Origin: Candida dubliniensis CD36
Lineage: Eukaryota > Ascomycota > Pichiomycetes > Serinales > Debaryomycetaceae
Length of the DNA: 64,000 bases
Direction of reading: 5' to 3'
NCBI RefSeq assembly: GCF_000026945.1
Contig: NC_012867.1
Span: 1,550,001-1,614,000, forward strand
Part shown: positions 30,119 through 39,735 of the stretch, piece after piece
How positions within the stretch are numbered: position 1 is the stretch's first letter
How the letters are laid out: each line of letters begins with the position of its first letter
The notes under the pieces: model-generated
What the model was told of the DNA's origin: nothing
Database searches by the model: none
The model's input: only the letters and a program-made list of their open reading frames with translations
Program-made: the position numbers and the translations under genes

Positions 30119-31217
30119 GCTTTTTGATGGCAGTTAAATTTCTGACATTATCATATATGTATAAAGCAATTTTATCAAACTGGTATTTGGTTATTGCAAA
30201 CAAGACTAATTTTAATATACGTATATATCACGTATTTATAATTGTTTCTATTTAAGAATTTTATGAGAGGAGGACTAAATGAACAACTAGAGCTTATCTG
30301 ATACTTTGCTGAAGCAATCAACCGTCCAAAAAACTTTACTAATTACAAGACACTTGTACAAAAAAGAATAGCTTAAACAATGACATCTTAAGGTTTAGTC
30401 TTTATTCTATATGGTAATGGTATACCTTTTAGAAATGTATGGTTTGGGGATTATCTTGTTGCAAAAAAATTAGACAAAATTTTGAACCAATTTCCAATCA
30501 AATGTTACCGCTGGAACTTGCAAGTCTTCACTTATTTTGATCACTAAAGGAAAAATATACAACACCAAAACAATAAAGCAAACCAAGTGGTATTACCTCT
30601 GTTCTTCTATAATTTTCTAGTTGCCAAAGCTCTTTTCTTGAAATCAAAATGAAAGCATTATTGGCATAGGTTAAAGTTGCAAAGTTGCTCGCTTAAAACA
30701 ACTCCCCTACAAAAAAATTTGTTAGTGCTAATTGCCACGGACTACAAAGATATATCCGATATTATTTTTACTATGCGCGACTTTCATTTTTTTTTTTTTC
30801 TTTTCTTACTCGCATTTCCTGTTTCCCCGGGATCTTTGAACCAATCAAAGCACCGGAATAAACTATTGGTCTATGATGATTCCAACTCATCTTCCCCTCA
30901 AAAAATTCCTGACCAACCGGGCAATAGAAATTGCCTCTCAATAAAAAAAAAAAGCAACAGATTTCAAGCCGAGAGTTGCACGCCCGCCCTAATTACTCCG
31001 GTTTCATGCCAACGCATTCACAGTAAGCATGAGTTCTTGAAATAATAATTTCTTTCAATACCCACACCGTTAAAATAAGCAAAAAAAAAAAAAAAAAGAC
31101 ATAGAAAAAGAAAAACCATTGAAACTCCATCACAATTTTTTTTTGTTGTTGTTGTTGAACAAGTGAATTTTCCAATTAAGACCAGACTTTTCTATACCAT
31201 TCTGGTAATTCGTCACC
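30119..31217. other. Intergenic, KGD2 promoter region
   Basis: AT-rich DNA upstream of KGD2, with A/T runs near 30786-30798, 30949-30953 and 31080-31097. No open frame here has a convincing protein. I saw no clear retrotransposon end beside the tRNA gene, although such sites are frequent insertion targets. Confidence 0.45.
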
Positions 31218-32546
31218 ATGTTATCAAGATCTATTAAATCGTCGTTAAAGCGTACTACAACTTTAGCCAGACCAACTGCTGCCAAGTCTGCCTTGAAAAT
31301 TGCCAATGTCAGTTCAGTTAGATCCCTCCATATTCAAAACACTTCCAGCTATAGACCAACACCATTCTTGACTTTCCAAAGATATGCCAGTGTTTCTGTC
31401 AAAGTGCCAGATATGGCTGAATCCATCACAGAAGGTACTTTAGCCGCCTTCAACAAAGAGATTGGTGATTTTGTCAGTCAGGACGAAACAATTGCCACCA
31501 TCGAAACCGATAAAATTGATGTTGAAGTCAATGCTCCAGTATCAGGTACCATCACTGAATTTTTAGTTGATGTTGATGCCACTGTTGAAGTTGGTCAAGA
31601 AATCATCAAGATCGAAGAAGGTGATGCCCCAGCTGGTGGTACAGCACCAGCATCTGAAGCTCCAGCTAAGAAAGAAGAAGCTTCTGAAAAAGCCAAAGAA
31701 GAACCTGCCGCCGCCGCCCCACCAAAGAAAGAAGAAGCCAAGAAAGAGGAACCAAAGAAAGAATCAAAACCAGCTCCAAAGAAAGAAGAACCTAAGAAAT
31801 CTGCCCAATCTACAACCAGTGCCCCAACTTTTACCAATTTCTCCAGAAACGAAGAGAGAGTTAAGATGAACAGAATGAGATTGAGAATTGCTGAACGTCT
31901 TAAGGAATCACAAAACACCGCAGCTTCTTTGACCACTTTCAATGAAGTTGACATGTCGAATTTGATGGATTTCAGAAAGAAATACAAGGATGAATTTATT
32001 GAAAAGACTGGTATCAAGTTAGGATTCATGGGTGCCTTCTCCAAAGCCTCTGCCTTGGCTCTTAAGGAAATCCCAGCCGTCAATGCTGCAATTGAAAACA
32101 ATGACACTTTGGTCTTTAAAGATTACGCCGATATTTCGATTGCTGTTGCCACTCCAAAGGGTTTGGTGACTCCTGTGGTCAGAAATGCCGAATCTTTATC
32201 TATCTTGGGTATTGAAAAGGAAATTTCTAATTTGGGTAAGAAGGCCAGAGATGGTAAATTGACTTTGGAAGATATGACTGGTGGTACTTTCACTATTTCT
32301 AATGGTGGTGTCTTTGGTTCATTATATGGTACGCCAATTATCAACATGCCTCAAACTGCCGTATTAGGATTACATGGTGTTAAAGAAAGACCAGTCACTG
32401 TTAACGGGCAAATCGTTTCTAGACCAATGATGTACTTGGCATTGACTTACGACCACAGAGTGGTTGACGGTCGTGAAGCTGTTATTTTCTTAAGAACCAT
32501 CAAGGAATTGATTGAAGACCCAAGAAAGATGTTGTTATTGGAATAA
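31218..32546 (+). CDS. KGD2: Dihydrolipoamide succinyltransferase (E2 of 2-oxoglutarate dehydrogenase)
   Basis: Core subunit of the mitochondrial alpha-ketoglutarate dehydrogenase; moves the succinyl group to CoA. 442 aa. Presequence to about residue 57; one lipoyl domain ([15 protein letters not shown] to about 135) with lipoyl Lys99 in ETDKIDVE; an unusual linker of about 60 residues built from Ala/Pro and KKEE repeats; and the catalytic domain from about 205, ending with [12 protein letters not shown] (His413, Asp417). No peripheral-subunit-binding domain is seen between linker and core, as in other fungal Kgd2. Confidence 0.96.
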   Translation: MLSRSIKSSLKRTTTLARPTAAKSALKIANVSSVRSLHIQNTSSYRPTPFLTFQRYASVSVKVPDMAESITEGTLAAFNKEIGDFVSQDETIATIETDKIDVEVNAPVSGTITEFLVDVDATVEVGQEIIKIEEGDAPAGGTAPASEAPAKKEEASEKAKEEPAAAAPPKKEEAKKEEPKKESKPAPKKEEPKKSAQSTTSAPTFTNFSRNEERVKMNRMRLRIAERLKESQNTAASLTTFNEVDMSNLMDFRKKYKDEFIEKTGIKLGFMGAFSKASALALKEIPAVNAAIENNDTLVFKDYADISIAVATPKGLVTPVVRNAESLSILGIEKEISNLGKKARDGKLTLEDMTGGTFTISNGGVFGSLYGTPIINMPQTAVLGLHGVKERPVTVNGQIVSRPMMYLALTYDHRVVDGREAVIFLRTIKELIEDPRKMLLLE

Positions 32547-33443
32547 GTGCATTGGCAAACGAAGCACAAAGGAGAGTTTGAAATCATAAAAGAGATATAA
32601 GGTTATTTATTAAACATTTTTTTTTTCCGAATAAAAAAATAGGTCGTCATTACATAAGCTACTTTAAACATATACATATTCAGTAACCAAAGTATTTTGT
32701 AGATTAAGCTAAGTTAAAGCTTTCAAGCAGAATGTGATTGTTTAGTTTAATTTGGAGTAGATTGGGGCACAAAACGTATAATTTGAAAGATGAAGGAGGA
32801 AGGCACGGAAGATGGAAATAAACAACTAGAGAATGGAGTGCTTTGTAAACAATCTTCTACAATGAGATCATTCTGACAGCAACAAAGCTAATCTTTGAAA
32901 AAAATAAACTCTACATTATGATTGACTCTGCTCAATGCCCTCATCTTGTTCAATTGTTACAAGTTGCTTGGCATCTTCCAATTCTTGTAGATGTTCGCAT
33001 CCAAACATCATACCATAACAGTTCTGCTTTCTCTTTTCTACTGTATGAAGATCTATGTGAAATTACGGTTGCTATCATAGTCATTATTATTATTGGAACA
33101 CATGGTTAGCAATTGAATACGATTCAATGTAGCTTCTTTTTTTTTTTCTGCTTTGTTTATATTTCTCGCTTTGTCCCAAAATTGCAATGATATGAGATGT
33201 GTTTACAATCAATCCTAAAAAGGAAATAGCTTTCAAGTATTTTATTTACCTTTTTCTCTTCCAACTTTTGCACCTCCTTTACTAAATATGCATTAGAAAT
33301 TTCTGAATTTTTGAAAATACCATCTTTCTTTCATCTTTTGCTTTCCTTTTCTCTCTCCTTTTTTTTTTTTTTGATCTCCCATCCTATACGTTTTTTTTAT
33401 CGAGTCTATTCATTCAGAAACAGAACATAAGCCAGGTCTTACA
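32547..33443. other. Long leader/promoter region of ACE2
   Basis: Contains an ATG frame of 63 codons at 32918-33109 (start MIDSAQCPHL, hydrophobic end VAIIVIIIIG) and an ATG at 33288 that is in the ACE2 frame but is followed by TAG as its third codon. Further in-frame stops are TGA at 33312 and TGA at 33372, the latter directly after a 14-T run (33359-33372). A different frame across 33290-33430 is hydrophobic and open but has no ATG. Confidence 0.5.
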
Positions 33444-35600
33444 ATGAATAAATTTGACTTGTTTGATGATTACTCGACCAAAGGGTCAGCTATCCCTCTT
33501 CCCAATGAAAATTTTGACCAATTGTTCTTAAGCTCGGAACCCAATGATATTGAATTTTTATTTAATGAAACGTTGATGGGGTTACAAGATTTAGATGTTC
33601 CTTCTGGGTATGGAGTTTCCCAAAATACCATTAATAATGATTTCCACCACACACCAAATAAGTCAAAGTCTCACAGTAGGCAATACAGTGGAACAGCAAT
33701 TTTTGGTTTTGCCGACCACAATAGAGATTTATCCATAAATGGTGTCAGCAATGACTTGTACAAACAATCCAATAAAGTCATTAGCACACAGTCTGTATCA
33801 CCTGGCGAGTTGTTGAAACGTGCAAGAGCTTCACCAACGCCAACACCAACAACTGTACCGGCTACTGCTCAAGACATTTTAGATTTTAATTTTGAAGAAA
33901 AACCAATTTTGTTACTTGAAGAGGATGAGCTTGAAGAAGAAAAACACAAACAACAAGAAAGAATGATGACACAACTGTCTCCGTTAAAAAGAGTAACCAC
34001 TCCTAGGCAATCGCCATTTGTCCAACAATCTCAAACCATGAAACAGAGAAAGTCACACAAGACAGACGAGTACATTGTTGCCAATGAGAATCCCAATTCG
34101 TACAAATTTCCACCATCACCTTCACCGCCTGCCAAACGTCAACAGTATCCACCGTCCTCTCCAATACCATATAATCCAAAACCTGATCCAGTTGGTGGCA
34201 ATTCTTATTCTGCAAAATACTTGCAGTCTTTAAACAAAACCCAGCAAGTTGAATATGTTGATGATATTGAACCGTTTTTGCAGGACGATACGAATAACAT
34301 GAAGTATATTCCAATTCCTATACAAGAACCCATGCTGTACCAAAAACAGAAACCAATGACACCTCCATTACAATCACAAAAGGTTTCTCAACCGGTAGAA
34401 CCATTAAAGGCATCACAACCACAACCAAAACAACAACAGCAACTAAATAATGAACAGGGTAAAGAATTTAATGCTAATTTCAATTTCAACACTTTCTTAC
34501 CCCCACCGACTCCACCCAATTTGATTAATGGATCTCCTGATTGGAACTCATCACCAGAACCGCTTTCTCCCTCTCCAGGAAGATTGCAGCCACCACAACA
34601 GATATCCCCAGTTCACCAGAATCTAGGTGCTATGGGTAACAATATCAACTTTTATACACCCATGTATTACGAGCTGCCTGTACACTCTGAACTAGCACAA
34701 CAACAGCAACAAAACCAGCCTGAATTACAAAACACTTATCAACAGATTAAACACATTCAACAACAACAGCAAATGCTACAACACCAGCTTCATACTCAAA
34801 ACAACCAACAACAACAACAACAACAACAACAACAGCAACAACAACAACAACAGCAACGTCCAATTCAATTCCAGAATCAGAATAAGATTCCTTACTCACA
34901 ACAAAATCAATTCTCACCTACGCATTCCAATTTAAACTTGTCTCCTGCAAAACAACTTAATCCAGATGCAATTTCCATGCATTTATCACCTTTGAAAAAA
35001 CAATTACCAAACACACCAACGAAGCAACCCCCTGTCACCATTGAATGGAGTCCAGTTATATCACCAAACTCAAAACAACCATTACACAAACAAATCAAAG
35101 AATCGTCACCACGACGCCGAATCAAAAAGACCTCATTGTTGCCACCAGGTGAATTGGATAACTATTGGACAGGACCAGATAAAGACAAAATATATACCTG
35201 TACCTACAAAAACTGTGGGAAAAAATTCACTCGTCGATATAATGTGCGAAGTCATATTCAAACACATTTAAGTGATCGTCCATTTGGTTGTCAGTTCTGT
35301 CCCAAAAGATTTGTTAGACAACATGATTTGAATCGTCACGTGAAAGGACACATTGAAGCCAGATATAGTAAATGTCCTTGTGGTAAAGAGTTTGCTAGAT
35401 TAGATGCTTTGAGAAAGCACCAGGATCGAAATATTTGTGTTGGTGGGAATAAAAATGCCATTAGTAAACCTACAAAGAAAAAGGGGACTAATAACTGTCA
35501 ACAGCAAGTGCCTAGTACAGATATAGTAGTTGAGAGAATAGAAAAACAGTTGCTACAGGAAGATAACAGTCTTACTGACGAGTTTTTGGTGTTGCAATAG
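33444..35600 (+). CDS. ACE2: Zinc-finger transcription factor Ace2
   Basis: 718 aa regulator of daughter-cell genes for septum degradation and of adhesion and morphogenesis; acts with the Cbk1 (RAM) kinase. Three C2H2 fingers lie near residues 582-665: YTCTYKNCGKKFTRRYNVRSHIQTH, PFGCQFCPKRFVRQHDLNRHVKGH and a shorter KCPCGKEFARLDALRKHQ type finger, each typical of Ace2/Swi5. Residues before them include many S/TP and basic phosphosites (KKSRRRIKKTS-type). A 17-Gln tract is at 34806-34856. The start chosen gives the form that corresponds to the nuclear (short) isoform reported for C. albicans; the longer isoform is not readable here (see findings). Confidence 0.93.
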   Translation: MNKFDLFDDYSTKGSAIPLPNENFDQLFLSSEPNDIEFLFNETLMGLQDLDVPSGYGVSQNTINNDFHHTPNKSKSHSRQYSGTAIFGFADHNRDLSINGVSNDLYKQSNKVISTQSVSPGELLKRARASPTPTPTTVPATAQDILDFNFEEKPILLLEEDELEEEKHKQQERMMTQLSPLKRVTTPRQSPFVQQSQTMKQRKSHKTDEYIVANENPNSYKFPPSPSPPAKRQQYPPSSPIPYNPKPDPVGGNSYSAKYLQSLNKTQQVEYVDDIEPFLQDDTNNMKYIPIPIQEPMLYQKQKPMTPPLQSQKVSQPVEPLKASQPQPKQQQQLNNEQGKEFNANFNFNTFLPPPTPPNLINGSPDWNSSPEPLSPSPGRLQPPQQISPVHQNLGAMGNNINFYTPMYYELPVHSELAQQQQQNQPELQNTYQQIKHIQQQQQMLQHQLHTQNNQQQQQQQQQQQQQQQQQRPIQFQNQNKIPYSQQNQFSPTHSNLNLSPAKQLNPDAISMHLSPLKKQLPNTPTKQPPVTIEWSPVISPNSKQPLHKQIKESSPRRRIKKTSLLPPGELDNYWTGPDKDKIYTCTYKNCGKKFTRRYNVRSHIQTHLSDRPFGCQFCPKRFVRQHDLNRHVKGHIEARYSKCPCGKEFARLDALRKHQDRNICVGGNKNAISKPTKKKGTNNCQQQVPSTDIVVERIEKQLLQEDNSLTDEFLVLQ
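34806..34856 (+). repeat. CAA/CAG repeat encoding 17 Gln in ACE2
   Basis: Trinucleotide tract, mostly CAA with scattered CAG interruptions, in the disordered middle of ACE2. Length variation between alleles is likely. Confidence 0.9.
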
Positions 35601-35938
35601 ACATTGCCGAATAAAAAGACACATTTTAGCTTTTTGTGGAAAGTGTTTGCATGAGTGAGTTTGCATTTCAATTCATTTAATTTTATCCTTCTAAATTATA
35701 TTTTTTATATCGTTTGATTTATTGCTAGTTTATTAATTCTATGTTCACTTCTATTAGAGATTGCTTTTTTTGTTGTTGCTTCTTTTTGTATATTTGATTT
35801 ATAATACACAAGTCATTATGAGTAGTACTAGTACTATTAATATTTATTCTCTTATAGTCAGTATTGTAAAGCTAACAAATACTAATAAAGAGATTTCCTT
35901 TTCCTTTTAACAAAAAAAAAAAAAGTCGACAACCGTTC
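35601..35938. other. Shared 3' region of ACE2 and MNL1
   Basis: 338 bp between convergent stops, AT-rich, serving as terminators of both genes. No ORF or RNA seen. Confidence 0.5.
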
Positions 35939-38302
35939 TTAATCTGAAGCATCATCAGTACCAACACCGGTTTCAGTACCAGTACAATCTTTCTCCTCTT
36001 CTTGTTTATGGATTTTCAAATGCTGATTTAGATTATCTGAACGACTAAACTTTTTATGGCATATATCACAATTATATGGTTTTTCAAACGTGTGCAAAGA
36101 TCTAAAATGCCGTTTCAAATGCTCATGACGTTTAAATCTTCGTTGACACAAATTACACAAATAAATCTTTGAAGTGTCACTCAAATCAGCTTCTTTGTTT
36201 TCTTTCCGACCTCTGGTTCTATTTTTGTTATTGATAATAGACGTGGGGAAAATCTTAGTGTCAGGAGGTAAATCCAATGAGGCCAAGTCAACTTCAACCT
36301 CAATTCCTTTTGAAATCATTGTGGCTACTGGTGTATCCAAAGAAGAAACAGTACACATATCTTCCAACTCTGCAGCAGTATAATCTTTTAATTTTGACGT
36401 TGATTTCTTTTTCAGTATCAATTTAGAACCAAGTATGCGTTTCGATGCATTCGCTAATGTAGACGTAGTGGGTGTGGATGATGATGCTACACCACTCTGA
36501 TCATCAGAACCAATAACATTTTGATTCAGTGATGTATCTGATGAAGACACACTAACATTACCGGCACTGACATTATCCAATAACGATGATCGCTCACTCA
36601 CAGGCTCTTTCTTGATTTTAGTTTTATTGAAAAATGATGTTTTTTCAACTGTACCGGTTGAGTTATTGCTGGATGCGCCACCAGTTGTTCCACTTGATAC
36701 TGGTAATTGTTGTTGTTGTTCTTCGTCCTTAATTTTGCCTTTCGGCTTCCTATAGCTCTTGGTTTTCCGTTTACCCACATTTTCAAATAGGGCCGCATAA
36801 TCCGGCTCTTGAAATGATGACTCGGAAATTGAATGTTCTAATGTATTACCCCCTGCACCAGTAGTAAGTGACGGAGTACCACTTGAATGGTGCAGAGAAA
36901 TATTACCAATCACATCACTGACATTTTCATCTGGTTTGAGTTCTTCTCCGGGAGCAGACGCCGTCATTTCCTGATCCGGTTGCTCCTGTTTGACTGGTGT
37001 TTTGAATCTCGTAAACAAACTTCTTTTCGGTTTTTTAACTTTTTTTGGCTGCATCAATTCATCTTCTGGCTCTTCTTTAGTCGGACTTGACAAAATTAAG
37101 AACTCAGAATCATTAATAGTGCCACCTGGATATGACATGTCTGGCAAATCAGTATCAGTTGTTCCTGACCCGCCATTAACAATGTTGCCATTAGAATTAC
37201 CTTCACCAGACGCAACAGGCGTTGGATTGGTCTTAAATATACTTCTGATCAAATGCCTTGATTGATTGGAACTTAACAAATTTTGTGGAGATGACGTGGA
37301 AGTGGGGGGTGTAGGTGGCGACCTGTTATGATGATTTGTATTCTTCTCACTCATAAATGGTAAAATATTACTTATTGAGCTCGTAAAGCTTGTATAGCGA
37401 GCATTTCTTTGTTGCAGTTGTTGTGAATGTTGACTATCTATCGATGGACGATGGTTATACAAATCAAAAGACGGACGCTGTAATGAAGAGGGCACTTGAT
37501 CCATCGAGTTTCTGCTGAAATATTGTTGAGCGGAAAAAAATGACGGCTGGCCAGACTGTATTGACGAAGCCCTCGATGTGGCGGTTGTTAATGGAGACAA
37601 TTCATTATGTATTGATTTGCTTGGTAAACTAGTATGGGATGCAAGATCCTGTGGAGAGTGTTGTTGTTGTTGTTGTTGCTGCTGCTGCTGCTGCTGCTGA
37701 TGGGCCTGTCCCTGTGATTGTTGTTGCAAATGTAATTGGTGGTTAATTACATTGGCAGCATAATAACTGTCAATCGATCCATTCCGTAATCGTCCAGTTC
37801 GGTGATGACTATCATCGTCAAAGTACAAATCCTTTCCGTTGACAAATAAACCCGTGCCAGCATTATTTACATTCGCAAACGACGAGACACGCGAGGTGTT
37901 ATCAAATGAGCTAAATGCAGATTCGTGAGGTCGAATAGTTGTCACATTTGTCTCTTGTTGCTGTGGCAGTAATTCTGTATGCTGTAGACTAGGCACTGAT
38001 AGTTGGTTATTAAACATAGACTCGACGTCTGGTTGATTATGGACCCTATTACTGGTCACTATTGAATTATTATCCGTTTGTTGTTCAAAATACAAGTCCA
38101 GTTCAATAGTGAATGGGGGAGAGTCATCAATTTCCATCTGGTCAGTATTAAAATTCAGATGATAAGCCCCCGGCATATTCACCGTGATCTGTGGATTTGA
38201 TAGAATATTACTTGCCATACCATTTAGCTGGACTTGTTCTTGTGAATTATTTAAATGAGGTTGAAAGTTGGAGAAATCATTTAAAAATTGCAGCAGCAGC
38301 AG

Positions 38303-38358
<56 letters not shown>

Positions 38359-38701
38359 GCAGTTGTTGGTCTGGTGGAGCCAAATCGAGATCCATATTCA
38401 ATGGTGATGCCAATGCTGCCAAATCATTATTTGTCTTGTACATGCTATCAGTGTTACTTTCATATGCTTGCTGAGATGGAATATTAAACTGTTGATATAG
38501 CTTCTCATAGTCACTCGATAGAGGTATATCGTCATTATCTATTGTGTCAATCATCTTATTAAATGGCAGCACCTGATTGCGCATCTGCCGCTGTTGATCT
38601 AACTCTGAACCTCGTAGTTGTGAAGAATACAGCTGTTGTACTGATGCTGGATCCAGTAGCAATTCTGGTACCGATTGGTCCATGTTATTATGTGAATCCA
38701 T
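35939..38701 (-). CDS. MNL1: C2H2 stress-response regulator Mnl1 (Msn2/4-like)
   Basis: 920 aa. Two C-terminal C2H2 fingers ([19 protein letters not shown], then [19 protein letters not shown]) near residues 847-900 have the Msn2/Msn4 layout, including the RHEHLKRH and RSDNLNQH recognition helices that read the AGGGG/CCCCT stress element. The rest is disordered and Gln/Ser/Asn-rich. Two Gln tracts lie at 37661-37699 (13 Gln) and 38303-38359 (19 Gln). The second is followed by four CTG codons (38291-38302, residues 134-137), which a CUG-Ser yeast reads as Ser. In C. albicans Mnl1 is linked to weak-acid stress. Confidence 0.92.
37661..37699 (-). repeat. Gln-coding repeat in MNL1 (13 codons)
   Basis: On the minus strand seven CAG codons are followed by six CAA codons. 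The block structure, instead of mixing, suggests two separate expansions. Confidence 0.9.
38291..38359 (-). repeat. Gln-coding repeat with a run of four CTG codons in MNL1
   Basis: 19 Gln codons (38303-38359) then CTG x4 (38291-38302). With standard code this reads QQQQLLLL; with the CUG-Ser code it reads Gln then Ser. Another CTG precedes the tract at residue 114. Confidence 0.9.
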
Positions 38702-39735
38702 ATTTGTACAGCCTCCTTGTTAAGAAAAATCCTGTTATTGATCAGTCTGTAAGGTTGAACAAGTAGATACCCTTTATGTTTCAATCAAACAATAATCAGA
38801 TCAAATATTCAATAGGATGGCAAAGGTATTGATTTTTTTTTTGAATGTGGAGTATAGAAGTTCTAGGAATGATTCACAGTGATGTATGGAAGAAGTGTTT
38901 CATATATTTTTAGTTTTGTTTTCACTTACACTTTTCTCTTTTCTTTCTTTCTTTGGTTTATACACATAATTTGTTCAAGTGTCATTTTCGTCTTTTTTTT
39001 TTTTGTTACTTTCCTTTAAATTGTCCCATTATTCTTATTTCCACACATAATACCACTAACAATTTGTTGGTTTGATTTATTTCTGATTGACAGCCTCTAT
39101 TCTGTTTTGTAATCCACACTAAACTTGAAAAAGATGTCAAGCCATTCTAGTAAAGGAAGGAATAATTTTAGCGGAAGAGCTTGATGAAGGAATAGAGGGG
39201 GCGGGGGGGGACGGAATTGTGAGAGATCATTATGATAGTTTTAAGTTTTCTATTGACCTTTCGAGGCGCTGCAATTATTGTATTTATTCATATTTGCAAC
39301 TTTGATCAAAGTACTGTTCATAATAGATTTGTTTTACTTATTACAAGCTACCATTGACTGATCATATATTGTATAATTGGCTGAATGATAAACCAGTAAC
39401 AGTTGATACTCCAAAATCACCTGACGTGCCAGAATTCTTACAATATACACAAAAAAAGGAAAGTAGTAGTAGTAGTTTCCTCCCTTTGTTTTAATGTCTC
39501 GAATAAACAAGCTTGGAACTTAATCGGTATTTAATTTGAATCAGAATACCCCCCCCCCCGCAAGCACATGGTTAGAAGGGATTGGGTAGATACACTAAAA
39601 TACGTGGAAAATAAACAAGGCTAATATCGGGAATAATATTTGTTACTTGTACATTTATACAAAAAAAAAGAAGGAAAAGAATCTATCAAAACATATATAG
39701 AGGAATGGGAACAAACAAAAGGATGTGCTTTTGCT
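38702..39735. other. Intergenic, MNL1 promoter side
   Basis: About 1 kb with T-rich runs, a G-rich block near 39197-39211 and a C run near 39550-39559. These are simple sequence; no gene is supported. Confidence 0.5.

Noticed and set aside
30119..31217. LTR retrotransposon remnant beside the tRNA-Lys gene
   Set aside because: No TG...CA ends, target duplication or gag/pol fragments seen by eye.
38191..38487. Plus-strand frames with poly-Val or poly-Cys opposite MNL1
   Set aside because: Antisense readings of the glutamine repeat.
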